Positions 47,331-55,051 of a stretch of 64,000 nt of DNA are shown here, in pieces. Made by a program: the position numbers and the translations under genes. Where the stretch lies: the NCBI RefSeq assembly GCF_913773635.1, contig NZ_CAJYGQ010000005.1, forward strand, positions 62,001 through 126,000, read 5' to 3'. Source of the stretch: an uncultured Mucilaginibacter sp. (GTDB taxonomy: Bacteria; Bacteroidota; Bacteroidia; Sphingobacteriales; Sphingobacteriaceae). The notes under the pieces were generated by a model, which was not told where the DNA came from, made no database searches, and saw only the letters and a list, made by a program, of their open reading frames with translations. Every line of letters starts with the position of its first letter. The stretch's first letter is position 1.

Positions 47331-48008
47331 ATGAAATACCTTATCCCGGTTTTACTTGCTGTACTGTTGATTAGTTGTAATCGCCCGCTTCCAAAGGCCG
47401 AAAGGGTAATACCCCAGACCATTCCTGCCCCTAAAGTTGTTTCGCCCAGTTATGCCAAATTGATAAACGTTTATGTGCCGCTGAAACTTGACACATTAGA
47501 GGTGTTCTCGTTTCATAATCTTGATAGCATTGATTATAAGTATAAAGGAACTCAATTGGACAGTGCCAACGCTAAAGTTCTTGGAGGTAACTGGCAAAAC
47601 ATAGAATATTACTACGCGAATTTTAAGTTCGATATTGACGAGCATAAAGTTGGGCTGATCACTCGTGTGCCGTCAATGTACGAGTCGTCGTCAATTACAC
47701 TCTTCATCTACGATAAAAACAAACAGACCATAACTGGACATTTTGAACTGGCCCAAAGTTGGGGCGATGCGGGTGCTGTATTTGAAAAGCGCAGTTGGCT
47801 ATTTAGAGATAAGCAAGGAAACCTAAATTGTCTGCTGCACCAAAGTTATTACTACGACCCAAAGGTTAATGATGAGGATGCTTCTACGGCTGTTGATGAA
47901 AACAACTATTACCTGATTAATCTTCAGCAATCAATAACCGATACGGTTGACCGACACGCCAAAGCTCTTTTCACGAAAACGAAAAGCTGGAAAACAAAGG
48001 TTTATTGA
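47331..48008 (+). CDS. Hypothetical lipoprotein
   Basis: I do not recognise a family. The 225-residue protein has a clear lipoprotein signal (lipobox LISC, C16). After it comes a domain with strands rich in Tyr, Phe and Asp (NIEYYYANFKF, ITGHFELAQSWGD). It has no repeated motifs and few cysteines beyond the lipidated one. It starts 33 bases after the SGNH gene on the same strand and may be the last gene of the PPTase-lipB unit. Confidence 0.62.
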   Translation: MKYLIPVLLAVLLISCNRPLPKAERVIPQTIPAPKVVSPSYAKLINVYVPLKLDTLEVFSFHNLDSIDYKYKGTQLDSANAKVLGGNWQNIEYYYANFKFDIDEHKVGLITRVPSMYESSSITLFIYDKNKQTITGHFELAQSWGDAGAVFEKRSWLFRDKQGNLNCLLHQSYYYDPKVNDEDASTAVDENNYYLINLQQSITDTVDRHAKALFTKTKSWKTKVY

Positions 48009-48086
48009 GTTTGTCAAAACCGTTTCCTGAAACGGAGGACTTTAAGAACATTTCTTTTTATAAAACTCCCCCTTCTCGCAGGAGAG

Positions 48087-49376
48087 TTAGATAGGACTTC
48101 GGGGCAACTTCCCACCCATACGCTGCGCAGTGTAAATTCCTGTATCGCCACTAAAGTAGTAAGCAGTAAAACAGGCTACGGCAAATAGTAAGGCATGCTC
48201 GCTCCCAAAAAGTTCAATACCCATTATGGTACAGGCCAACGGTGTGTTGGTAGCTCCGGCGAATACAGCTATAAAGCCTAACGCTGCAAATAGGCTTACC
48301 GGCGCGTTAAGTAACCCTGCCAAGGTGTTTCCCAGGGTAGATCCTATGTAAAATAAAGGCGTAACCTCACCTCCTTTAAAACCTGTTCCAAGCGTAACAG
48401 CTGTATAAACAAGTTTCCATAGCCAACTTAAGAAGTCGGCACCACCTTGTTGAAAGGCCGAAACAATAGTTACTGCACCCGGGTATTGGCTATCAACTCC
48501 TAAGCTTAAATAATCGGGTTTGCCCAAAATAAATGTCAAGGCGATAATGATACCTGCGCCGCAAACGGGTATAAGCCATTGTGGTTTTATTAAACGCAAC
48601 GACAATGTTTTTACAGCGTGTACTGCTTTTGCAAATCCAAAAGCCGCCAAACCAAAAAAAGCCGAGGCAATAACGGTTTTTACCAACAACCAAAGATTAA
48701 CACCTAAATGTTGCCCGTAAATGTCTTGCCCTTTTGATACATAGGTAATTTGATAAAGCGTATGATGGATACCCCATGCTGAAACGGTGACATCGCCAAT
48801 TAAACCGGCAATAAGGCAGGGTAGTAGTGCGTCATACTTTATGCGGCCAATAGTGAGTACTTCAAGGGCAAAAATGGTACCTGCCAGCGGTGTGCCAAAC
48901 ACCGCCCCAAAGCCTGCAGCTATACCGGCAGTAAGCACAATACGCGTGTCGGTTTCATTAAGTTTATACAGACTGCTTAACCACTTGGCTATACTGCCGC
49001 CTATTTGTACGGCCGTTCCCTCGCGCCCTGCCGATCCGCCGAATAAATGCGTTATAACGGTAGTAAATAAAATAAGCGGGGCCATGCGCTTAGGCACTCC
49101 TGCGCCTGGCTTATGTATCTCGTCAATAATTAAATTATTACCCCGCTCGGCCGATTGTCCGTACAACTTGTACAGAAAATGGATACCCACACCTGCCAGC
49201 GGTAAAAGGTAAAGCAACCAAGGGTGTGCAAAGCGGTAATGAATGCTCCAGTTTAGCAGCCACAAAAATAAAGCAACCATGCAGCCTATGGCAAAGGCAA
49301 TGGGCGCAATAATAAGCGTCCAACGGGCAATGTAGTATAAAACTGAGTACTGTGCCGAGGTGAATTTTTTAAACAT
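48087..49376 (-). CDS. CLC-type antiporter, probable fluoride/proton exporter (CLC-F)
   Basis: Inner-membrane CLC protein of 429 residues with about ten helices. The first selectivity region reads GNNLIIDEIH (79-88), where the common chloride type has GSGIP. The gating segment is GREGTAVQ (117-124) and the later pore segment is GFKGGEVTPLF (332-342), both as in the fluoride-specific subgroup. A fluoride riboswitch of the crcB type precedes the gene, which supports this reading. The ATG at 49376 is preferred over 49391, since the five extra residues do not fit the family. It protects the cell by exporting fluoride. Confidence 0.85.
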   Translation of the reverse strand: MFKKFTSAQYSVLYYIARWTLIIAPIAFAIGCMVALFLWLLNWSIHYRFAHPWLLYLLPLAGVGIHFLYKLYGQSAERGNNLIIDEIHKPGAGVPKRMAPLILFTTVITHLFGGSAGREGTAVQIGGSIAKWLSSLYKLNETDTRIVLTAGIAAGFGAVFGTPLAGTIFALEVLTIGRIKYDALLPCLIAGLIGDVTVSAWGIHHTLYQITYVSKGQDIYGQHLGVNLWLLVKTVIASAFFGLAAFGFAKAVHAVKTLSLRLIKPQWLIPVCGAGIIIALTFILGKPDYLSLGVDSQYPGAVTIVSAFQQGGADFLSWLWKLVYTAVTLGTGFKGGEVTPLFYIGSTLGNTLAGLLNAPVSLFAALGFIAVFAGATNTPLACTIMGIELFGSEHALLFAVACFTAYYFSGDTGIYTAQRMGGKLPRSPI

Positions 49377-49409
49377 AAGCCTGCAATGCAATAAATTTAA
49401 TCATCTATT

Positions 49410-49468
49410 GGGCAGGCGCTATCAGCTTTTTAAGGGCGGTTCAATTAGGTGAGCACCATCACCTTTAG
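49410..49468 (-). ncRNA. Fluoride riboswitch (crcB motif)
   Basis: On the minus strand, GGTGATGGTGCTCACC (about 49448-49463) is followed by AACCGCC and then CTGATAGCGCCTGCC. This order matches the crcB aptamer: the GGNGATGG stem, the AACCGCC segment, and a terminal GCTGATRRCNCC part. It lies between the -7 box at 49477-49484 and the CLC ATG at 49376, which leaves about 34 bases for the expression platform. Base pairing was checked by eye only. Confidence 0.88.
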
Positions 49469-49476
49469 GGATAAAA

Positions 49477-49484
49477 CAAATATA
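49477..49484 (-). promoter_or_regulatory. -7 promoter box for the riboswitch-CLC unit
   Basis: TATATTTG on the minus strand, just before the start of the riboswitch; the transcription start would fall at about 49470. Confidence 0.5.
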
Positions 49485-49502
49485 GCTTCCTGGCTTAACT
49501 TA

Positions 49503-50684
49503 TCAAAATAACTCCTTACTCTCCTTAGGCTGCTTGGTGCTGCTTAATACTTTAAGCAATGTCATTTCCAAATCGCCGCCACGAAGATTTTTGGCAACTA
49601 TTTTGCCATCAGGACTAATTAAAAAGTTTTGAGGAATAGACTGCACAAAGTAAAGTGCGGCCGCCTCATTGTTCCAAAATTTAAGGTCTGATACCTGTGT
49701 CCAGTTCAAGCCATCATCTTTAATGGCTTTTAACCAGGCCGCTTTACCCTCTGGTCTATCTAACGATACGCCGAGTACGGTGAAGTTCTTGTCTTTAAAT
49801 TTGTTATAAACGCGTACTACATTAGGGTTTTCCTGGCGGCACGGACCACACCATGATGCCCAAAAGTCAAGCAAAACATACTTGTTCTGCTTGCGGAAAT
49901 CAGAAAGTTTAACTGGTTTGCCGTTCTCATCGTTCTGCGTGAAATCAGGTGCAATAGCACCAATAGCGGTGGCTTTTAATGCTGCAAACGAGGCTTTGAG
50001 CTGCTGTCCTTGTGGCGTTTCTTTAAGCTTTTGTGATAAGCTGTTGTACAAAGGCTCAATGATATTTACATCTGCCGAGGGGCCACCCATTGAACTTACT
50101 GCCATAAGGCTCAGGTAGCTGTAAGGGTGAGCCAGGATAAAGTCTTTTAAATACTTTTCACGCTCAATTTGTATTGCCTTAAACTTATCCTGCATGGTGT
50201 TTTGGTACACATTGCTTTGACGTTGCTGAGGCGTAGCGGCCTGCACTTCCTGGTATATTTTTTCGGCACGGGCATATAGCGGGGCCAACGTGGTGTTAAG
50301 CTCCTCGTTATCCTTATTAATTTCAGAACCGGTTATTTTGCCTTTTGTTACTGAATCTGTAGCGGCAAGGTAAATATTCCCTTTTTCTAAATATAGGTTA
50401 AGCACATCATCAGTTTTTGATATGCCTGCAAAGCCCACCCCACGATGATCAACTATCAGCATTGCACTAACAGGATTGGCAATTTTGCCGGTGAACTGAA
50501 AGGCTCCATCAACAAGGGTAGTGGAGTCAAGTTGTTTTCCCTGGCCTTGCTGGTAAAGTAAATAAATACGGTAAGGTTGTTTAACGGTTGTGAGTTTTCC
50601 GTTTACAATAAATGTTTCGTTGATTTGAGCTACAGCAAAAGCCGGGAGCAGTAAGCTTATGTATACTAATATTTTTTTGAACAT
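49503..50684 (-). CDS. TlpA-type thioredoxin-fold protein with DUF4369 domain
   Basis: Periplasmic thiol-disulfide protein of 393 residues. It has a signal peptide (1-20), an N-terminal DUF4369 beta-domain (about 24-120), a helical linker (130-235), and a TlpA/AhpC-TSA domain (about 243-393) with the CGPC redox motif (C279, C282). The ISPDGKIVAKNLRG segment near the end contains the usual cis-proline neighbourhood. It is a paralogue of the 58092-59240 protein. Such proteins keep cytochromes or other periplasmic thiols reduced; the partner is not evident here. Confidence 0.9.
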   Translation of the reverse strand: MFKKILVYISLLLPAFAVAQINETFIVNGKLTTVKQPYRIYLLYQQGQGKQLDSTTLVDGAFQFTGKIANPVSAMLIVDHRGVGFAGISKTDDVLNLYLEKGNIYLAATDSVTKGKITGSEINKDNEELNTTLAPLYARAEKIYQEVQAATPQQRQSNVYQNTMQDKFKAIQIEREKYLKDFILAHPYSYLSLMAVSSMGGPSADVNIIEPLYNSLSQKLKETPQGQQLKASFAALKATAIGAIAPDFTQNDENGKPVKLSDFRKQNKYVLLDFWASWCGPCRQENPNVVRVYNKFKDKNFTVLGVSLDRPEGKAAWLKAIKDDGLNWTQVSDLKFWNNEAAALYFVQSIPQNFLISPDGKIVAKNLRGGDLEMTLLKVLSSTKQPKESKELF

Positions 50685-50765
50685 TGGGCTGTTATTAAAA
50701 CAGAGTATTAAACGTTAAAAAAGCGTTTTTGGTACAAGCACGCTAGTTATTGCTTATAAGGGACG

Positions 50766-51950
50766 TTACGCCAGTTTTTGATATGTTCTCCACCATAAAT
50801 CGGGCATTTCGCCAGTAATGGCTGTAGTGTAATCCTCATAACGGCAAGGCACCAGGTGATACCGTTCATTTAATGATCCGCCTGTAGGGTAAGGTACCTG
50901 CATCCACCAGCGGTCTGTTTTCTTGCTTTTAACAAATACTATCTCATGCTCATCATGCTTTAGCGTAGTTTTATAAACCAGGTATTGCGATTTGGGCTGC
51001 AAAGGAAAATCCTTTTTACGATTGTAAAAACCATCAATAAAATACCAAACCATCTCAGCTAAAAGCAAGGCCGTTTGCCCGTTATTATCATAAGCAGGGT
51101 TAAACTCATAAAAACCTATAGAGCTCAGCTTATCATTAAAGCCGGCGTAGCGGCACATTTGGCAGGCTTCTTCACCATAAAAGCCGTTGGGCGTAGCGTT
51201 GGCATTGGCAGCTGCGTCTGATGAACGTATGGCACCCATGTCAAAGCTGATCATGTTGGCGTTACGAATTACAGGTTCGGTAACGTTAATATTGCCCATT
51301 AGTTCGCCAAGGCGGTGTACGTCAAAAAATAAGTTGTCCATTACGCGCAAACTCTCCGGGCTTACAAAATAGGTTTGATGACCAAGGTTGCTGTAGTTAA
51401 ATAAGTAATTAGGCTGATGCAGGAATATTTTATTGAGGTATGACTGAGATGTGGTTGCATCTTCGTTTTCCATGTCGGCCTGTTCGTCTAAGTCAAAGTG
51501 CGAATCTAACACCACCAAATCTACCTTCTGTTCCATCTCCTCATAGGCCAGGTACTGGGCGTAGGTTAAATCCTGACCTCCGCCTAAAATTACTGCCATA
51601 ATATCCTGTTTTACCAATTCGGCAACAACGGTTTTTACAGCAAAGTAGGTGTCATTTATACTCGCGCCTTGCTTTATATTGCCAAGGTCGTATATTTTTG
51701 AGTTGTACTCACCTTCGTAAAGCGTGTAAAGTCTTTCGCGAACATAATCAGGACCTAAGGCACAGCCGGTATTGTTAATGGCATTGCGGTCTTCCTGCAC
51801 GCCAAAAATTACAAGGTGGGGTTTTTCTTCAAGGTCGGGAAAGTATTCAGAGTAAGTTTCAATTTTACTTCCCAACTGACCGGCGCGGTAGCCCTGAGCT
51901 GGTTTTATTTTATCTAAATCAACTGGCGAAAAGAAATCAGCTAATGACAT
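50766..51950 (-). CDS. Arginase-fold family protein with incomplete metal site
   Basis: Ureohydrolase-like protein of 394 residues. The arginase core is recognisable: ILGGGQDLTY (121-130), VVLDSHFDLD (145-154) and SFDMGAIR (235-242). Canonical arginases use GGDHS, DAHxD and SxDxD. Here the first His is replaced by Gln and the second Asp of the last motif by Gly (position 239), so two of six manganese ligands are missing, while D149, H151 and D153 are kept. It is often annotated as formimidoylglutamase, but its activity is doubtful. No histidine-degradation genes lie nearby. Confidence 0.8.
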   Translation of the reverse strand: MSLADFFSPVDLDKIKPAQGYRAGQLGSKIETYSEYFPDLEEKPHLVIFGVQEDRNAINNTGCALGPDYVRERLYTLYEGEYNSKIYDLGNIKQGASINDTYFAVKTVVAELVKQDIMAVILGGGQDLTYAQYLAYEEMEQKVDLVVLDSHFDLDEQADMENEDATTSQSYLNKIFLHQPNYLFNYSNLGHQTYFVSPESLRVMDNLFFDVHRLGELMGNINVTEPVIRNANMISFDMGAIRSSDAAANANATPNGFYGEEACQMCRYAGFNDKLSSIGFYEFNPAYDNNGQTALLLAEMVWYFIDGFYNRKKDFPLQPKSQYLVYKTTLKHDEHEIVFVKSKKTDRWWMQVPYPTGGSLNERYHLVPCRYEDYTTAITGEMPDLWWRTYQKLA

Positions 51951-52029
51951 ATCCTGTGCGTACTAAAGTCCAAATATCCATTTTTTAAATTAAATTGCGC
52001 TGTTTTTATTAGAAACAACCCTTTTGTAA

Positions 52030-52998
52030 ATGATTCTGGTTACCGGCGCAACAGGTTTTTTAGGCTCAGTGCTAACAGCACATTTGGTACGACAAAATGT
52101 GAGGGTACGTTGCGTCAAACGCAGTTCGTCGGTTATTCCTGATGTACTTAAGCCCTACGCCGCACTCATTGACTGGCGCGATGCCGACATTTTGGAAGAA
52201 CCAATATTAGCCGATGCGTTTGAAGGTATAAGCAACGTTTACCATTGCGCTGCCTGGGTGTCATTCAAACAGGCCGATAAGGAGCCTATGATTTATACCA
52301 ATGTTACCGGTACGGCTAACATTGTAAACTTATGCCTCGAGCATAATGCCCGTCTTTTGCATGTTAGCTCAATAGCTGCTGTAGGTGCAGCAAAACCAGG
52401 TTTGCTCACCACCGAAAAAAATCATATTGAAGAAACACCGGTAAACAACGTTTATGCCATATCAAAGCTGGAAAGCGAAATGGAGGTTTGGCGCGGTGTT
52501 GCCGAAGGTTTGGATGCGGTTGTTATTAATCCATCGGTTATTATAGGCGCCGCTGCAGGCACTGCCGGTAGCGGTAAAATATTTGAAACGGTACGTACAG
52601 GTGTGAAATATTACAGCAGTGGCAGCTGTGGGTTGGTTGATGTTGATGACGTTGCCAAATGTGCCATTGCTTTAATGAACAGCAACGTTACCGCCGAGCG
52701 TTTCATTGTTAACGCCGAAAACTGGAAATATAAAGACCTATTTGAAGCAGCAGCCCGCTGCTTTGGTGTAAAGCCACCAACTACCGAAGCAAAACCCTGG
52801 ATGCTGGAACTAGCCTGGCGCGGAGCTGCCGTAATTGCTACCTTAACAGGAAAAGATCCATCGTTTGATAAGATTGCCGCCCAGGCTGCATCTGTTGAAC
52901 AAAACTATGATAACGGCAAACTCAAAAAGGTAATTAATATTGAGTTTAAACCAATAGCGCAAAGCATCAGGGAAATTTGTGAGGCGTTGAAGCAATAG
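52030..52998 (+). CDS. NAD-dependent epimerase/dehydratase family protein
   Basis: Extended short-chain dehydrogenase of 322 residues. It has the glycine-rich NAD loop VTGATGFLG (4-12), the catalytic YxxxK in NVYAISKLE and a serine in LLHVSSIAAV. A C-terminal small domain binds the substrate. It resembles dihydroflavonol reductase-like and sugar-epimerase members. It is divergent from the arginase-fold gene and upstream of the SerB hybrid on the same strand, but the 67-base spacer has a separate promoter box. The substrate is unknown. Confidence 0.88.
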   Translation: MILVTGATGFLGSVLTAHLVRQNVRVRCVKRSSSVIPDVLKPYAALIDWRDADILEEPILADAFEGISNVYHCAAWVSFKQADKEPMIYTNVTGTANIVNLCLEHNARLLHVSSIAAVGAAKPGLLTTEKNHIEETPVNNVYAISKLESEMEVWRGVAEGLDAVVINPSVIIGAAAGTAGSGKIFETVRTGVKYYSSGSCGLVDVDDVAKCAIALMNSNVTAERFIVNAENWKYKDLFEAAARCFGVKPPTTEAKPWMLELAWRGAAVIATLTGKDPSFDKIAAQAASVEQNYDNGKLKKVINIEFKPIAQSIREICEALKQ

Positions 52999-53048
52999 TT
53001 TCAATTACTTATCAACCACTCTGCGTAACAATCAATCAACAAAAAAAC

Positions 53049-53056
53049 TATATTTG
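53049..53056 (+). promoter_or_regulatory. -7 promoter box for the SerB hybrid
   Basis: TATATTTG, exact TAnnTTTG, ends nine bases before the ATG at 53066, which implies a leader of only a few bases. Confidence 0.45.
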
Positions 53057-53065
53057 CCCGCAACC

Positions 53066-54358
53066 ATGGGCCAGTATTATATAATTGATTTTGATAGCAC
53101 TTTTACGCAGGTTGAAGCGCTCGACGAGTTAGCACGCATAAGCCTTAAAGACCATCCGGGCCGCGAAGAAGTATACCAAAAAATTGAGGATCTTACGAAC
53201 TTAGCAATGGAAGGTAAGCTTTCATTTGCCGATAGTTTGGAGGGGCGTATCAAATTGCTTAAAGCAAACCGCAGCCACCTCGATTTGCTGGTTAAACATC
53301 TCCGTAAAAAGGTTTCACCATCGTTTTCACGCAATAACGTTTTCTTCAAAAACCACCAGGAAGAGGTATTGATTGTATCGGGTGGGTTTAAAGAGTTTAT
53401 TACGCCGGTGGTAAGTGAGTATCATATTAAAAAGGAAAATATTTACGCCAACGATTTTGAATTTGATGCTGAAGGCAACATCATAGGTTATGACCGCAAA
53501 AACCCGCTTTCACAAGAAGGCGGTAAGGTTAAACTATTGAAGGAATTAAACCTGCAGGGTGATATTTTTGGTATAGGTGATGGTTACTCCGATTTTCAGT
53601 TGAAGGAATCGGGCCTTATTAAGAAGTTTTTCGCTTTCACTGAAAATATTGAGCGTAAATCGGTAGTTGAGAAGGCAGATCACGTTACGCCAAGCCTGGA
53701 TGAATTCTTATACATTAACAGGCTGCCGCGCGCTATATCATATCCCAAAAACCGTATAAAGTGTTTGGTTGTGGGTAATGTTGAAGATGAAGCGCTGTCA
53801 CAAATGCGTAAGGAAGGATATAACATCCGTCATCATGATGAAATTAAAGCAGAATACTTGCAGGAAGCCGGTATTTTGTTTTGCGATGAAGCACATCAAC
53901 CTACGCCCGAGCAACTGCAAAATGCAGGCAGGTTAAAAGTTATTGGCTGCTTTGGAAAGGTAAATAACCGCAAGATTATAGATGCTGCCTGCGAAAACGG
54001 TATCATTATATTTGACGACCCGAAGCATAACCCCCGCAATGCCGACTTTTTACCAAAGCGTGTAATTGCTTTTATGAACGAGGGTAAAACCCACACCAGC
54101 TGTAATTTCCCTGATTTGCAGCCGCCGCGTATAAATAACGCACACCGGTTAATACACATCCATAAAAACGTGCCGGGTATACTTGCCAAAATCAACGAGG
54201 TATTTGCACGCCACAATATTAACATTGCGGGTGAGTTTTTGGTAACCAATTCAAAAATTGGTTACGTAATTACCGATGTTGATGCAGGTTATGATGAGCA
54301 GGTATTAAGCGAGCTTAAAAATATTGAACACACTATAAAATTCAGGTTACTCTATTAA
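53066..54358 (+). CDS. Phosphoserine phosphatase fused to SerA regulatory shell (no NAD domain) and ACT domain
   Basis: Hybrid protein of 430 residues. Residues 1-222 form a HAD-IB phosphatase with the nucleophile motif DFDST (D8, D10), SGG (105-107), K154 and GDGYSD (171-176), as in SerB. Residues 230-357 match the outer lobe of Escherichia coli-type 3-phosphoglycerate dehydrogenase (GRLKVIGCFGKVN, IIDAACENGI, then directly SCNFPD), with its central Rossmann NAD domain removed. Residues 359-430 are the ACT domain, ending TIKFRLLY. The serine ligands of SerA (H344, N346, N364) correspond to H366, N368 and N386. A TTG at 53054 was rejected as start. Serine feedback on the phosphatase is inferred. 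Confidence 0.85.
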   Translation: MGQYYIIDFDSTFTQVEALDELARISLKDHPGREEVYQKIEDLTNLAMEGKLSFADSLEGRIKLLKANRSHLDLLVKHLRKKVSPSFSRNNVFFKNHQEEVLIVSGGFKEFITPVVSEYHIKKENIYANDFEFDAEGNIIGYDRKNPLSQEGGKVKLLKELNLQGDIFGIGDGYSDFQLKESGLIKKFFAFTENIERKSVVEKADHVTPSLDEFLYINRLPRAISYPKNRIKCLVVGNVEDEALSQMRKEGYNIRHHDEIKAEYLQEAGILFCDEAHQPTPEQLQNAGRLKVIGCFGKVNNRKIIDAACENGIIIFDDPKHNPRNADFLPKRVIAFMNEGKTHTSCNFPDLQPPRINNAHRLIHIHKNVPGILAKINEVFARHNINIAGEFLVTNSKIGYVITDVDAGYDEQVLSELKNIEHTIKFRLLY

Positions 54359-54458
54359 GAGAATAAAAAAGTACAGTGTGAGGATTCAAGAGAGTAGGAA
54401 TTAGCAGCTAAAAAGCAGCTGTATGTGATCTCAATTCTGTATTCTTTACTCCGTTCTA
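54359..54458. repeat. Palindromic intergenic repeat, copy 2
   Basis: Inverted arms (GAATAAAAAAGTACAG and, inverted, CTGTATTCTTTACTCC) enclose a loop with GCTAAAAAGCA at 54407-54417, the same core as in the copy at 2866-2964. It directly follows the SerB hybrid stop. Confidence 0.55.
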
Positions 54459-54514
54459 AAAAACATATCGTGTTTTGCCTGTTTATATAAGAAAACCATT
54501 AAGCCTTAATATAT

Positions 54515-55000
54515 ATGGAAATTAACAGGATTTTGATTGGGGTAGACGAAAGTAAATATTCTGATCATGCAGCAGCTTACGGATTTGGCCTGGCGCGTAA
54601 ACTTGGCGCAGCGGTGGCTATTGTAAATATAATTGAACCGGTTATTGCCCCGGTATCACCCATGACTGATACTACCTTTGGTTTGCCGTTTGAAGGTACC
54701 GCCGATGTTACGGCCCTTGATATGGTATCAGCTCAAAACCAATCGGCCGATAGTTTACTTAACCGCATTACACAGAAATATGGTGAAGGTATAGAGGTTA
54801 CTCAATACACAGACCATGGTGCGGCGGCAGATGCTATCATCAGTTGTGCAGCGCAGTTTAATGCAGGCTTGATTATCCTTGGAACACATCACCGTAGCGG
54901 GTTTGACCGTTTGTTTATGGGCAGTGTGGCCGAAGATGTTGTACGCAATGCTGATGTACCGGTATTGGTAGTGCCGCTTAAAGATGAGAAAGAAGATTAA
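54515..55000 (+). CDS. Universal stress protein family (UspA-type)
   Basis: Small cytosolic protein of 161 residues with the UspA fold. It starts with the strand RILIGVDESKYSDHA and carries the ATP-binding glycine signature GTHHRSGFDRLFMGSVAEDV (about 130-149), ending in VPVLVVP. This pattern belongs to the ATP-binding UspFG class. The role in stress or energy shortage is known for the family but cannot be specified. Monocistronic, closed by a strong terminator. Confidence 0.92.
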   Translation: MEINRILIGVDESKYSDHAAAYGFGLARKLGAAVAIVNIIEPVIAPVSPMTDTTFGLPFEGTADVTALDMVSAQNQSADSLLNRITQKYGEGIEVTQYTDHGAAADAIISCAAQFNAGLIILGTHHRSGFDRLFMGSVAEDVVRNADVPVLVVPLKDEKED

Positions 55001-55002
55001 AT

Positions 55003-55038
55003 AAAAGAGGCTTTACAAATTGTAAAGCCTCTTTTATT
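55003..55038. terminator. Bidirectional terminator between usp and pectate lyase genes
   Basis: A perfect 15-base stem (AAAAGAGGCTTTACA with its complement) has a three-base loop. A and T runs on both sides allow use from either direction. Confidence 0.88.
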
Positions 55039-55051
55039 TATACGGTGATTG

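Noticed and set aside
48015..48090. Two small inverted repeats after the hypothetical lipoprotein gene
   Set aside because: Seven-base stems without convincing T runs; they may end transcripts, but the evidence is too thin to list.
53054..53065. TTG start for the SerB hybrid
   Set aside because: It lies inside the -7 promoter box, and the ATG at 53066 gives the normal HAD N-terminus.
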